Below are positions 18,667-29,000 of a stretch of 64,000 nucleotides of DNA, piece by piece. Positions within the stretch are counted from its first letter, which is position 1. Each line of letters opens with the position of its first letter. The stretch covers positions 62,001-126,000 of the forward strand of contig JAHCIT010000006.1 of the NCBI GenBank assembly GCA_026129095.1. Reading direction: 5' to 3'. The notes below the pieces were generated by a model, which did no database searches, was not told where the DNA came from, and saw only the letters and a program-made list of their open reading frames with translations. The position numbers were made by a program, and so were the translations under genes. The stretch is from Deltaproteobacteria bacterium. GTDB taxonomy: Bacteria; JAGRBM01; JAHCIT01.

Positions 18667-19563
18667 ATGCTCCGCTGGCTCTTTATTATCGGCATGTCAC
18701 TGGTCGCCCTCGGCATGGGAGTGCTGCTGCTGGCGGCCTTTTCGCGGGCACTGCGCCGGGTGGTCCGGCGCCGCTACGAGACGTCCCTTCCCGACCGGAT
18801 GGAGCAGTACGCCGCCGGTTGCGTTCGGGGAGCGCGGCTGTTCGAGCACCGGCTGGACTACAGCATCGAATCGCTCGACCTGATCGACAACGAGATCGAA
18901 ACCCATTTTCACGATTCGCCCGATACCGAGCCGTTCGTGGCGGGCTACAGCTCCTACCTGGGGCTGGTACTGATCCGCAATCTCGGTGGCCGATGGGATC
19001 TGGACCCCCGTGCCGGCCCCGTGGTGATGGATGCCGGATGGGTGAAGGGCCTCCGGGTGCGGGTATTCGATGCGGTCCGGGCGAAGTTTGGCCAGCGTGC
19101 GGGATTCAGGCTGGCATCCCTCCCGGCACTGGTTTCCGAGCCGCCGGGCGAATGGCCGGGCGAAACCCCCGACTATGGAAGCCCCGACCTGTTCGTGCAG
19201 CATCTGGCCGGAGCCGATGCACAGACACTTCTGGGCGCCGTGCGGATCGAGGCAGAGCGGGCAGCACAGGCCCTTGGCCTTGATCTTGGCGGGCCGGTCC
19301 AGGCGATTCACGATGCCCTGAGGATGCAACTCGCCCGTCAGCGGTTCGTGGACCGGATGACCAAGGGCGCCTTGCTCCAGCTCTCCTGCCTGTGGGCTGA
19401 ACTGGTACGCCGCATCTATCCCGGCTCCAGCTACCGGCTGGTGGATGTTCCCAGCGTGGGGAAGATACTGCTGCTCGACCGGGGTGTTTCAAAGGAAGGC
19501 CGGGCACCGTTCGTGGAAGTTCACTCCTACTGGTGGAATCCCGGCCGGTCGCTCGAGCTGTAA
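18667..19563 (+). CDS. Membrane-anchored hypothetical protein
   Basis: 298 aa from ATG 18667. One N-terminal membrane helix (LFIIGMSLVALGMGVLLLAAF) with positive residues after it suggests a cytoplasmic C-terminal domain. No family is recognised in the rest, which includes YSSYLGLVLIRNLGGRWDLD and ends VEVHSYWWNPGRSLEL. The SYLG segment and its context resemble small uncharacterised proteins that test for presence of a surface, but this is weak. Ends 5 bases before the acyltransferase start, so the two are probably translated from one message. Confidence 0.6.
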   Translation: MLRWLFIIGMSLVALGMGVLLLAAFSRALRRVVRRRYETSLPDRMEQYAAGCVRGARLFEHRLDYSIESLDLIDNEIETHFHDSPDTEPFVAGYSSYLGLVLIRNLGGRWDLDPRAGPVVMDAGWVKGLRVRVFDAVRAKFGQRAGFRLASLPALVSEPPGEWPGETPDYGSPDLFVQHLAGADAQTLLGAVRIEAERAAQALGLDLGGPVQAIHDALRMQLARQRFVDRMTKGALLQLSCLWAELVRRIYPGSSYRLVDVPSVGKILLLDRGVSKEGRAPFVEVHSYWWNPGRSLEL

Positions 19564-19568
19564 GGGAA

Positions 19569-20420
19569 ATGGCTCACCAGAAACCGAAGGATAAGGATCC
19601 CCTCGACCGGCTGCTGTTCTGGCGGCGGCTCCGCCCGCGCCCCGATGCAAGCATGACCGAGGCCGAAGCCCGCATGGCCGGCGTAATCCCGCCCGATGGC
19701 TGGAAGCGGCCGGCCTATGCGTTTCCCGAACGGGCCATGTCCACGTTCGCGTGGGGACGGCTCGCGGCTTTTGTGGCCCGGTCCCGCCGCCGCAATGACA
19801 GCGGCAGCAGCGCGCCGGGACTCGAACGCTCCCGCGCCTTCTGCCGCGGGGCGCTCGAAGCCCTCGATATTGACCTGAAAGTGAGCGGCACCTCCCGGCT
19901 GCCGCCTACGGAAACCGGCATCCTGTTCATGTGGAACCAGACCAGCCACCTGGACCACCTGATCCTGGGAGCTGTCGTGGACCGGCCGGTAAGGAGTCTC
20001 TACAACGTCGAGCTGGCGAAAGTCCCCGTCTACGGTCCCTGGCTTCGCAAACAGGGGCACTACCTCGTGGACCGGTACAACGAGGAACAGTGGCGGGAGT
20101 CCATCTCCCGCGCCGCTACCGATGTGCGCGAGAAGGGGGTTTCCATCCTGATCTCCCCCGAAGGCACCCGGAGCTGGGACGGCAGGCTGCTCCCGATGAA
20201 ACGCGGCGCTTTTATCCTCGCCATCGAATCGGGAGCGCCAATCGTGCCCATTATCATCCGGGGCGCACACCGCGCCCTTCCCCGGACGAGCGGCATCATC
20301 CGGCCGGGAACGATTGAGGTCGAGTTCGGCCCACTGGTCGATCCACGGCCCTTCACCCAGGAAACCCGATCCCGGCTCAAGGCCCAGGTGGCGGAAATTC
20401 TGCGGCGCGGAGAGCCCTGA
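19569..20420 (+). CDS. PlsC-family acyltransferase with atypical catalytic motif
   Basis: 283 aa from ATG 19569. It has the overall pattern of 1-acylglycerol-3-phosphate acyltransferases: a block-I region WNQTSHLDHL, then LAKVPVYGPWLRKQG, ISPEGTRSWDG (block III) and IESGAPIVPIIIRGA (block IV). In block I the normal motif is Asn-His-x-Ser-x-x-Asp with His as catalytic base; here the codon at that position is CAG, giving Gln. Whether it is active is therefore open. The second PlsC protein in the window, at 58773, has the normal NHRSHLD. Co-directional with ftsY and the srkA-like gene. Confidence 0.8.
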   Translation: MAHQKPKDKDPLDRLLFWRRLRPRPDASMTEAEARMAGVIPPDGWKRPAYAFPERAMSTFAWGRLAAFVARSRRRNDSGSSAPGLERSRAFCRGALEALDIDLKVSGTSRLPPTETGILFMWNQTSHLDHLILGAVVDRPVRSLYNVELAKVPVYGPWLRKQGHYLVDRYNEEQWRESISRAATDVREKGVSILISPEGTRSWDGRLLPMKRGAFILAIESGAPIVPIIIRGAHRALPRTSGIIRPGTIEVEFGPLVDPRPFTQETRSRLKAQVAEILRRGEP

Positions 20421-20448
20421 CGCCCACCGCCCGTGCTATACCCCTCCT

Positions 20449-21495
20449 GTGGCGCGCAAGCAGAAATCCGCCGGCAAGTCGGCCTGGGGCGATGATGTCA
20501 CCCGCTACTTCTTCGACCTCGGCCCCGATGAAGTCCTGAAGGCCGTCGAAGACGCGGGCTATGAATGCACCGGACTCTGCTACGCGCTGAACAGCTACGA
20601 AAACCGTGTCTATGAAGTCGAAATCGAACCGGTCCGGAACGGCCCTCCGTCCACGCTCGCCCAGCCCAGGCGCCGGGTGGTGAAGTTCTACCGGCCGGGC
20701 CGCTGGACACCGGACCAGATACGGGAAGAACACCAGTTCATCGCCGATCTGGCGGGGTCTGAAGTCCCCGCTGTCAGTCCGGTTCCGTTCCCGGACGGCT
20801 CCACCCTGCGCGAAGTGCCCAGCGGCGGAATCTGGTACACGGTCTTTCCCAAGATCGGCGGCCGCATTCCCGACGAGCTGGACCGGCCCATGCTCCGGCG
20901 AGTGGGGAGGCTCCTTGGCCGGCTGCACATGGCCGGCGCCGCCCGGCCGGCCCGCCACCGGATACGGCTGACACCGGAAACCTACGGGCTGGCCAATCTG
21001 GAATTCCTGCTGTCGGGCGGCTGGTTCCCGGCCGAGCAGAGAGATTTCTTCGAACGGGTCATCCGGGAAATCTGCAGCATCGCCGACGGACTTTTCGACG
21101 GCGTTTCCATGATCCGTACCCACGGGGACTGTCACCGGGGGAACCTGCTGGTGAACGGCGAACAGATGTTCCTCGTGGATTTCGACGACATGGTGACCGC
21201 GCCGCCCGTGCAGGATTTGTGGCTGCTGCTTCCCGGCAGCGGCGAGGAAGTCCGGGACGATCTGGAAGAGATGCTTGAGGGCTATGACGAAATGAACCGT
21301 TTCGACCGCAGGACACTTCACCTTATCGAGCCGCTCCGGGCCCTCCGGATGATCCACTTCGCCGCCTGGATCGCCCGGAGATGGCAGGATCCGGTGTTTC
21401 CGCGCACGTTCGTCCAGTTCAACACGCCTCGCTACTGGAACGAACTGGCGAACGACCTCGCCGAGCAGCTCGCCCGGATCAAGGAAATCCCCTGA
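20449..21495 (+). CDS. srkA: SrkA/YihE-like stress response kinase
   Basis: 348 aa from GTG 20449, chosen because homology starts soon after (FFDLGPDEVLKAVEDAGYEC) and TATACC lies 6 bases upstream, as for leaderless genes nearby. The choline-kinase-like fold shows RVVKFYRPGRW (ATP-binding Lys region), EEHQFIADLAGSEVPAVSP, catalytic HGDCHRGNLL and VDFDDM (Mg-binding Asp). This matches SrkA (YihE/RdoA), a Ser/Thr kinase that protects E. coli against stress-induced death. Last of the ftsY cluster; converges on the FMN reductase gene. Confidence 0.88.
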   Translation: MARKQKSAGKSAWGDDVTRYFFDLGPDEVLKAVEDAGYECTGLCYALNSYENRVYEVEIEPVRNGPPSTLAQPRRRVVKFYRPGRWTPDQIREEHQFIADLAGSEVPAVSPVPFPDGSTLREVPSGGIWYTVFPKIGGRIPDELDRPMLRRVGRLLGRLHMAGAARPARHRIRLTPETYGLANLEFLLSGGWFPAEQRDFFERVIREICSIADGLFDGVSMIRTHGDCHRGNLLVNGEQMFLVDFDDMVTAPPVQDLWLLLPGSGEEVRDDLEEMLEGYDEMNRFDRRTLHLIEPLRALRMIHFAAWIARRWQDPVFPRTFVQFNTPRYWNELANDLAEQLARIKEIP

Positions 21496-21523
21496 CGCCG
21501 GGAACGATGCCCGGTCCTTCCGG

Positions 21524-22063
21524 TCATTTCAGCCTGCGGCAGAACTCGCCGAAACCCAGGAGCATCTGCTCGAACCGCTCGCGGATCGATTCGTCGGCGA
21601 TCGCCGTTCCGTCTGCGCTCAGTTTCGACTCCACGGCCGGGAGCAGCACCCGCTTTCCGTAGATATGCGCTTCCCGGTACTGAAAGATCATTTCGAGCTG
21701 CTCGATGGGCCTGAGCGCGCCAAACCGCCCGGCAGCCACACCAATAAAGGCGGCCGGCTTCCCCACGAGACTGTCGGGGAACTTGAGAAGATCTATGAAA
21801 TACTTGAGTGCGCCCGGAAACCCGCCGTTGTATTCGGGTGTCACGACGAGGATCCCATCCGTTTCCAGGATCATCTTCTGGAACGGCTGGAACTCCGCCG
21901 GCGGCTTGCCGTAATGCTCAGGAGAAAATATCCCGGCGGGAAGTTTTGCAAGATCCAGAAGCTGCGCGTCCACCTTGCTATCCCGGTAAAAGGCCATGCC
22001 GATACTGGCCACCTTCAGCGTGTTGGAGCCGGGCCGGTTCGTGCCGGAAAGGATCGTAATCAT
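21524..22063 (-). CDS. NAD(P)H-dependent FMN reductase
   Basis: 179 aa from ATG 22063, with GGGAG 8 bases upstream (a TTG at 22069 is in frame). Flavodoxin-like fold with the FMN phosphate loop SGTNRPGSNT, the NADPH/FMN segment VTPEYNGGFPGALKYFIDLL and GRFGALRP. The family includes SsuE, ChrR and azoreductases and makes reduced flavin or reduces quinones and chromate; the substrate is unclear. The start is 13 bases after trpG, so it is probably co-transcribed with trpE-trpG, perhaps only by position. Confidence 0.85.
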   Translation of the reverse strand: MITILSGTNRPGSNTLKVASIGMAFYRDSKVDAQLLDLAKLPAGIFSPEHYGKPPAEFQPFQKMILETDGILVVTPEYNGGFPGALKYFIDLLKFPDSLVGKPAAFIGVAAGRFGALRPIEQLEMIFQYREAHIYGKRVLLPAVESKLSADGTAIADESIRERFEQMLLGFGEFCRRLK

Positions 22064-22075
22064 TGCCAACTCCCT

Positions 22076-22666
22076 TCAGGCCGCCCGCCGGGTGTCGATA
22101 CCGCAGGTTCGCAGGAAATTGGCGATCAGCTTCTTCCCTTCCACGGTGAGTATCGACTCCGGATGAAACTGCACACCCTCGACCGGCAGCGACTTGTGCC
22201 GGAGCCCCATGATTTCGCCATCGTCAGTCCAGGCCGAGACCTCCAGAACCAGCGGAAGTGACGCCTTCTCCACGACGAGCGAATGGTAACGTGTCGCCTC
22301 AAACGGATTGGCAAGTCCGGCAAAGACGCCCTTCCCGTCGTGGTGGATCTGGCTGGTCTTGCCGTGCATGGGCAGCTTCGCCCGGATTACCTTCCCCCCG
22401 AACGCCTGCCCCATCGACTGGTGGCCGAGACATACGCCGAGGATGGGGAGTTTCCCCGGCAGTTTACCGAACACGTCCAGGCTGATGCCTGCTTCGTCCG
22501 GGGTGCAGGGACCGGGGCTCACGACGATCCCTTTGGGAGCGAGTTTCTCGATCTCCTCCACGGTAATCCGGTCGTTACGAACCACCTTCACCTCGGCGCC
22601 CAGTTCCGCCAGATACTGGTAAAGGTTATACGTGAACGAATCGTAGTTATCGATCAGCAGGATCAT
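22076..22666 (-). CDS. trpG: Anthranilate synthase component II (glutamine amidotransferase)
   Basis: 196 aa. A class I glutamine amidotransferase with an [16 protein letters not shown] start, oxyanion motif [11 protein letters not shown], nucleophile Cys in GVCLGHQ, and the His-Glu pair in [10 protein letters not shown]. It supplies ammonia from glutamine to TrpE, and in many bacteria also serves as PabA for folate synthesis. It overlaps trpE by four bases (ATGA), which implies translational coupling. Confidence 0.95.
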   Translation of the reverse strand: MILLIDNYDSFTYNLYQYLAELGAEVKVVRNDRITVEEIEKLAPKGIVVSPGPCTPDEAGISLDVFGKLPGKLPILGVCLGHQSMGQAFGGKVIRAKLPMHGKTSQIHHDGKGVFAGLANPFEATRYHSLVVEKASLPLVLEVSAWTDDGEIMGLRHKSLPVEGVQFHPESILTVEGKKLIANFLRTCGIDTRRAA

Positions 22667-24153
22667 GGCTCAAACCCCTTTGCCGCCATTTCGAGGGCGC
22701 GCCGGAGCGCCGCGGCCTTGGCGACACATTCGTTGTGTTCCTTCTCAGGCACCGAGTCGGCCACGATGCCGGCGCCCGCCTGCCAGTAGACACGGCCATC
22801 CTGGAGAAAAAACGTCCGGATGGCGATGCAGAAGTCCATCTCCCCCGTCGGAGAGAAGTAGCCCACCGCACCGCCATACCAGCCGCGCCGGGACAGCTCC
22901 AGTTCATCGATGATCTCCATGGCCCGGATCTTCGGCGCACCCGACAGCGTCCCCGCCGGGAATGCGGCCTCCAGCACATCGAAGGCGTCCTTCGACGGAT
23001 CGAGCCGGCCCGTCACGTTGGACACGATATGCATGACGTGGCTGTACCGCTCGATCACCATCAGGTCGGTGACCTTCACGGTGCCCGGCGCCGAGACCCG
23101 GCCCGCATCGTTGCGGCCCAGATCCACCAGCATGATGTGCTCGGCCCGCTCCTTGGGGTCGGCCAGCAGTTTCTCGGCGTTGGCGGCATCTTCTTCCGGC
23201 GTCTGGCCCCGCGGCAGCGTGCCCGCGATGGGCCGGACCGTCACCTCATCGCCGTCAAGTCGGACCAGTACTTCCGGCGAAGACCCCACGAGTGCGTAAC
23301 CGTCAAACTCCATCAAAAACAGATAGGGAGAGGGATTGATGGACCGGAGCGCACGGTAGAGCTGGAAGGGATCCACCTCGATATCCGACGTGAACCGTTG
23401 CGACAGCACCACCTGGAAGATGTCTCCGGCAGCGATGTACTCCTTTGAGCGGCGGACGGCCTGCTCATATTGCGGCTGAGGTGTGTTTGACCTGACCGCC
23501 ACCTCCCCGCCCGGAGCCTCCGGAAGTTCCGGCAGCGGCCCCTGGATGCGCGAAACCATCTCCATCAGCTCGCCGGCGGCATGGGCACGCGCCCGCTCCG
23601 GCGTCGGATGAAGGTCGAGATCGGCCACGGCAATGAGCGTCATCGTGCGGGCGAGGTTGTCGAACACCACGACACGATTGGTGAATATGAACTCGAAGTC
23701 GTAGCCGCCCAGTTCGTCCGGCAGGTTGTCCGGAAGCTGTTCAAAATACCGGACCGAATCGTATCCAGCGTATCCGACCGCGCCGCCGAAAAATTTGGGC
23801 AGCCCAGGCACGAGGGCCATCGGGTTTTCCTTCAGCATCGCCCGGATGACATGAAGCGGATTACCCTCGACCCGGATCTCCTCGGACTGCCCGTCCCTGA
23901 CGATTTCCACCCGCCGGTCCTTGCAGCGGACAATCTCCCGCGCCCCGGTGCCAATGATCGAATAGCGGCCCCATCGCTCGCCGCCTTCGGCGCTCTCCAG
24001 CAGGAACGACGGCCGCCGGGAGGCCAGCTTACGATAGACCGACAGCGGGGTATCGAGGTCCGCCAGCAGTTGGCGGTAAAGCGGTATCCGCCGGTACTGG
24101 CCCGAGCGGACCAGTTCCTCAAAAGGGCCGATAGGGGGTTCTATATGGTTCAT
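22663..24153 (-). CDS. trpE: Anthranilate synthase component I
   Basis: 496 aa from ATG 24153, with AGGT 7 bases upstream. It converts chorismate and glutamine-derived ammonia to anthranilate, the first step of tryptophan synthesis. The N-terminal domain has LLES followed by GRYSIIG, the site that binds feedback tryptophan in TrpE. The C-terminal chorismate-binding domain has [29 protein letters not shown] and [16 protein letters not shown]. Full length. The LLES motif favours TrpE over PabB. First gene of trpE-trpG-FMN reductase. Confidence 0.95.
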   Translation of the reverse strand: MNHIEPPIGPFEELVRSGQYRRIPLYRQLLADLDTPLSVYRKLASRRPSFLLESAEGGERWGRYSIIGTGAREIVRCKDRRVEIVRDGQSEEIRVEGNPLHVIRAMLKENPMALVPGLPKFFGGAVGYAGYDSVRYFEQLPDNLPDELGGYDFEFIFTNRVVVFDNLARTMTLIAVADLDLHPTPERARAHAAGELMEMVSRIQGPLPELPEAPGGEVAVRSNTPQPQYEQAVRRSKEYIAAGDIFQVVLSQRFTSDIEVDPFQLYRALRSINPSPYLFLMEFDGYALVGSSPEVLVRLDGDEVTVRPIAGTLPRGQTPEEDAANAEKLLADPKERAEHIMLVDLGRNDAGRVSAPGTVKVTDLMVIERYSHVMHIVSNVTGRLDPSKDAFDVLEAAFPAGTLSGAPKIRAMEIIDELELSRRGWYGGAVGYFSPTGEMDFCIAIRTFFLQDGRVYWQAGAGIVADSVPEKEHNECVAKAAALRRALEMAAKGFEP

Positions 24154-24304
24154 GTCAACCTGGTGCCGCACCGTGGCGGCTGTTCACAGTATACAGAAGC
24201 CAAGCCGGAAAACCGGGCCTGGAATTACGATATCGGAAAACAGACGCGTTGAAACTCAGGCCCGGACGGGCCACCAGCGGAAGGAACGGATGACGGCAGG
24301 TATT

Positions 24305-24856
24305 TCAGCCATTCTTTGGCAAGTCTAGGTGGTACCGGCCGATTTCGTCAATCAGCTTGCGAATCCCTGCGTGCGCCTCGGCAGAGCGGCCAGCGGCCAG
24401 ATCGCTTTCGGCCTTGGCAGCCAGATCGCGGATCGCCTTCAGGTTTTCCCGCTCCCGGTCAATCACGTCATTCACAAGCAGCGACAGTTCGCCAAAATGG
24501 TCCCCCGGCCGGCCGCTGAACCGGGCGGTGAGATCCTTTTCCGTTACGCGCTTCAGCGTGTTCTTGAGACCGGTCACCGGACCGAAAATCCGGTGGCTGC
24601 CGATCACCGACATCAGCCCCACGAGAGCGAACGGCAGAAGAAGCCACGGCCACTTGTCGGCGTGATAGAAGAAAAACTGGTTCGTCGCCCGCTGGGCTTC
24701 CGACAGATGCCAGCCCGGGCCGGGCTTGTAGATGGGCAATAGCGCCCCCACGAAAAAGACGATGCAGTACAGCCAGGCACGGATCATGAACACGACCTGC
24801 TCGTACGGCTCGATAAACATGTGACGGCGCTTCACGAAAGTGCGCTCTTCGCTCAC
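24305..24856 (-). CDS. Membrane protein with HAMP-like domain
   Basis: 183 aa from GTG 24856. I prefer this start because GGGGGAGG lies ~9 bases before it, whereas for the ATG at 24865 it would directly abut the codon. Two membrane helices (FMIRAWLYCIVFFVGALLP and WLLLPFALVGLMSVIGSH) flank a short periplasmic loop. A HAMP-like segment follows (FGPVTGLKNTLKRVTEKDL), then a coiled-coil-like helical tail. No output domain is present. It may be a free signalling-type membrane adaptor; partner unknown. Confidence 0.7.
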   Translation of the reverse strand: MSEERTFVKRRHMFIEPYEQVVFMIRAWLYCIVFFVGALLPIYKPGPGWHLSEAQRATNQFFFYHADKWPWLLLPFALVGLMSVIGSHRIFGPVTGLKNTLKRVTEKDLTARFSGRPGDHFGELSLLVNDVIDRERENLKAIRDLAAKAESDLAAGRSAEAHAGIRKLIDEIGRYHLDLPKNG

Positions 24857-24865
24857 GTCCGGCAT

Positions 24866-25396
24866 CCTCCCCCGATCAAACAGCTTGCTGACTTCTTATA
24901 CCCGCCCGGAACCAAAGGGTAAACCGCCCCTCCCACTTGCCGTTTCTGGCGGATCGTCCATGCTTGGGCTGCTTCAGCCGGAACGGCGCGAAACTCGGGG
25001 CGAATACCGCCTGCGGGCCGCCCGGCTGGCAGATGGTCTGCCGCCCGGACCGTGCATGCAGGGCAGGGAGCCAGCAAGTGGCCGTACCAAGGTGCGGTGA
25101 CTTCCCAGCGTTTCTCCCGTCCTCCCCCGAACCGGCCCCGCCGTTCGAGCAGCTTCCCCATTTCATCGTGAATCCCGGCCCTATTGCGCGCCTTATGTGT
25201 TTCCGCGCGGCGCCCGGAAGTTCCCAGCGGCCCCTATGCTTCCGGGCAGGTGGAGAGACCGGCATGTAGAACTGCTTTCCTGCGTCCACAGCGTTGCCGA
25301 AAATCCATTCCACCATTAGCCGCCCCGTCTTGAGCAGGACGGCCCAGCCAGGACGCCTGGAGCGTCCTGCACTACCAGCCAGGTTCAAAGAACCAC
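24866..25396. other. Non-coding stretch with nested hairpins
   Basis: About 530 bases without a gene I would support. Open frames exist on both strands but have no family motif, no ribosome site and an odd amino-acid make-up. At 25334-25370 there are two competing stems: AGGACGC (25350-25356) with GCGTCCT (25362-25368) around a 5-base loop, and GCAGGAC (25334-25340) with GTCCTGC (25364-25370). This could be a REP-like element or an RNA structure. Confidence 0.45.
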
Positions 25397-26059
25397 ATGA
25401 TGCACCCACATACGGAGCTTCGCTTCATCAACGACCAGATCGGTTACGGCGTGTTCGCCACCCGCCGGCTTCCGCGCGGAACCATCACCTGGGCCCTGTG
25501 CGAACTGGACCGCATTTACCGGCCCGGTGAAACGCACTTCCTCCGGCCCTCAACACTGGCCATCCTGGACCGCTATGCCTATGCAGACCCCGATGCCAAC
25601 ACGATCCTCTGCTGGGATCACGCCCGGTACCTGAATCACCACTGTGAGCCGAATACACGGGGCCTCGGCCACGATCTCGACTTTGCCGTGCGCGATATCG
25701 AGGCCGGCGAGCAGATCACCTGCGAATACGGCGTGCTCAACATCGTCGATTCGATGGCCTGCCAGTGCGGCGCTGCCCGCTGCCGGGGCGCGGTTCACCA
25801 TGATGACGTGATCCGTTACGGAGCCGAGTGGGATGCGATCGTACAGGAGGCTTTCCCGCTTGTCCCGAAGGTGGAACAGCCGCTCGTCCCCTTTATCCGC
25901 AACCGGCAGAGCGTTGAGGCGATGCTGGCAGGGCGCGAACCGGTTCCACCATTCCGGAGTGCCTACGTCCCGGCCGAACGCCTGGAGTTCGGCCAGATAC
26001 CCGCTGGCGGGATGGTGCAGCCGGATACCCGGGTCAAGATCGAAGCTGCGGGGATGTGA
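25397..26059 (+). CDS. SET-domain protein (putative protein lysine methyltransferase)
   Basis: 220 aa. The SET motifs are in order: GYGVFATRRLPRGTI (SAM-binding), ARYLNHHCEPNTRG (the NHxCxPN core), AGEQITCEYG, and a post-SET Cys cluster CQCGAARCRG that usually binds zinc. Family members transfer methyl groups from SAM to lysine side chains; bacterial targets are mostly unknown. About 90 C-terminal residues follow without a recognised domain. Starts at ATG 25397 or the adjacent 25400, with no clear ribosome site. Convergent with the DUF748 gene. Confidence 0.85.
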   Translation: MMHPHTELRFINDQIGYGVFATRRLPRGTITWALCELDRIYRPGETHFLRPSTLAILDRYAYADPDANTILCWDHARYLNHHCEPNTRGLGHDLDFAVRDIEAGEQITCEYGVLNIVDSMACQCGAARCRGAVHHDDVIRYGAEWDAIVQEAFPLVPKVEQPLVPFIRNRQSVEAMLAGREPVPPFRSAYVPAERLEFGQIPAGGMVQPDTRVKIEAAGM

Positions 26060-26080
26060 GAGCGTACGCGGCAGGGTTTT

Positions 26081-29000
26081 CTAGTCGGCGGTTAGCAGCA
26101 GTTCCGTCGGCACGGTGACAGGTCCCGCGGGTACGGGGGCCGCGTCTGCCTGAGCATCCGGCGGGGCATCTGACACCTCGACCTCGCGGACAAAAACGCG
26201 GGTCGGGTCAATACCGCCGCCCTCGATCAGCCCCGCCTGAACCCTGCTGGCCCGTACCTGAGCCAGTTCCCGAAGGGCGGGCATATCGACAGTTTGGGCC
26301 GCAATGAGCCTGGCGCGGATCGCTTCCGTCACCAGCGCCAAACCGTCCGCGGAGCTTTCCTTCGGAAAGTCCGGAGAAGCGCGTTCTGCCTTCAGCCGGT
26401 CATACACCTGCCGCGGACTTTCACGGAAGGTTTCCTGGTAAGCTTTCCGGAGCAGCCGGGCCTCATCGGTTTCCGTCAGGATGATCGCATTGGGGTCGGG
26501 CACGACACCTCCCCGGCCCTTGATCTCGTCCGCACGGTCAGCCCGGAGCCGGCCCAGCAGCTTCTGCTCCTTGAGCGGCCCGGTATCGTCACGGACGCTG
26601 GCCCTCCCCTTCACCTCGATCCGGAGCACCGGCCGCGCATCTAGCAGTTTGGCAATGGAAGGGAACTTGCCTTGCTCCTCCGGCGAAATATCAAGACGGC
26701 CCGCCGGGAAATCCACATGACCAAGCTGGTCTCCGCCGGCGCCAACAATAAGGCTGGCGAGCGCAGTGAACGGAGCCGAGGCCACTTTCTCCAATAGCGT
26801 CTTGAGAGCGGCCCAGATCACCCGGCCGTACCGGAAATCCGGATCGTCGAGATCTCCCCGCACCGGCAGGTCAATGTTGATTTTCCCCTCCCGGTCCTTG
26901 AGGATCGCCACCGCGAGCTTTACCGGCAATGATGTGGCATCGGGGCTGTTGGTCTTTTCGCCGAAGGTGAACTGGTCGATCATCACCTTGTTTTCACCCA
27001 CCAGCTTCCGCTGGTTGAGGCGGTAGCGGAGATCAAGATATATCTTCCCCTTGTCGATCAGGTACCCGGCATACTTGGACGAGTAAGGCGTGAACGACGA
27101 AACCTCGATACCTTGGAAACTGAGCGTGACATCGGTGTAGGCGTTGCTGCTGAGGGGGTTGATCTGCCCGGAAATCAGCACTGGCGCGTAGCGGTCCACC
27201 TTTCCCCGGATATCCACATTCGCGCGGCCGGTGTTGCTGGACGACAGCCCCTTGATCGCCCCGTTGAGCGCATAAATCCCGGCCGTAAAGCCGGGTTCCA
27301 GCGAGTAGTCCGAAAAATTCGCCGAGCCATCCACGAACCTTACTGTCCGGATGGACGCCTTCACCGGAGGCTGAGCCGGCCCCACCTTCGTGCTGGCTGG
27401 CGCGGCCGGAGAAGCATCAGCTTCCTTCACGATTCCCGTCAGATTGGTTGTCTGGTCTTTCCGGATGACCACCCGGCTGTACAGCTTTTCCCATACGATC
27501 TCGTCAATCTTCACCGACAGGGGTTCGGTTGCGACATCCATGCCGTTGAACCGAAGCGCGTCCCATCGGACGAGATCCTCCTGCGCCCGGGTATCCACGG
27601 CCCGCAGTCCCGCCACAGATACCGTCCCCGCATATTGCGCCGATGTCTTGCCGCCCTTTTCGGCGGCGAGCGCCGCGAGTTTCACCTGCCCTGAAGCGTT
27701 CAGCAGCCCCGCCTTCAACTGGAGATTCAGATGCGGGTCGAGATACGGCTGGAGTGGCGGCAGCGGAAAACCGGCGAGACTGATCTCCTGAGAGACCGAC
27801 AGGGGTTTCAGGCCCACGTTCCCACGGGTTTCAAACGACCCGGTTTCTCCGGTTTTCAGCGACAGGGAAAGCCCGAACTCTTTCTCCAGCGGAAACCCGA
27901 CTCCATCCATTTGCAATTTAATGGAGTTGAACCCGATCGTCGCGGGAACCGGTGTCGTCCGGTCTTCAAAAGCAATGGCATAGTCATCCAGACGGAGTGC
28001 ATCGAGTGTAACCTTCCAGGTTTTTCCGGATGGCGCATCCTTCGCCGCCGGCGGGGGCGATGCCTCATCCGACGGCTTGGTCCCATCGTCCACCGGAGCG
28101 AACATCCGGGTGAGATTGATTCCGCCGCCCGGTTCGCGGATAACACTGATTCTGGCGCTGCCGGATTCGATTACCGGGATCCGGATGGTCCGGGCATCAA
28201 GCATCAGGTCCATGTTTCGGACCTGAAAGTCCGGAACCTCGATAACCGGCGCTTCCGTTCCCTTTTCACTGATAATGAGACCAGTGACGCCAATTCCAGC
28301 GCCCGTCAGGCGTAGACCGCGGCTTCGGTCCCATCCGTAATTCGAGCTGACCGTAAGATTTCCTGACCGGACCTCAAATCCCGTCTGGTCCCGCATATAT
28401 TCCCACAAGGGGCGCAACTGGATACCACCAAGCGTAAACCGTCCCTCGGAACCCAACGGGTCCAGATGGAAAGAACCCTCCCAGTCGATCTTCTCGCCCC
28501 GTGTGGTTTCCGCTGAAAACGAATAGAGGCTGCCTTCCCGGGGGCGGGTGCTGAACTCCCGGACGGTGAACTGGACGGGACCGAACTCGGCCGTAGCGTC
28601 GCGGCCATGCGACTGGTCGCGGAAAATGAACTTGCCGTCCTGGATATCAAGAAGCTGGACCCGCACCGCCGGCAGGTTCTGTTTCTCACCCGTACTCTCC
28701 ACTGCCGGCTTTTCGGCACCGTCTTGATCGAGCAGATCAGAAAAATTGTATTTCCCGTCGGCGAGCACATGTGCGCGGCCATAGGGAGAAACCAGCCTGA
28801 TCTCCCGGAACGTATACGCCCGGTAAAAAAGGGACGACAGCTCGAAATCCACGAAAAACTGGCCGAACGAAGCGAATGTCTCCCCGTCCGGATCCTTGAG
28901 GTCGAAGCCGTTGATGGTCAGGGCCAGCAGCAGCGGGTTGAACTTCACCTGCTGGACAGTGGCCTCGCGGCGGGTCTGTTCGCGGAGCGTGCCGATGATC

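Noticed and set aside
24876-25409. 177-codon minus-strand frame in the gene-free gap
   Set aside because: No ribosome site, no recognisable fold, Trp/Gly/Arg-biased composition, and it covers the hairpins; treated as non-coding.
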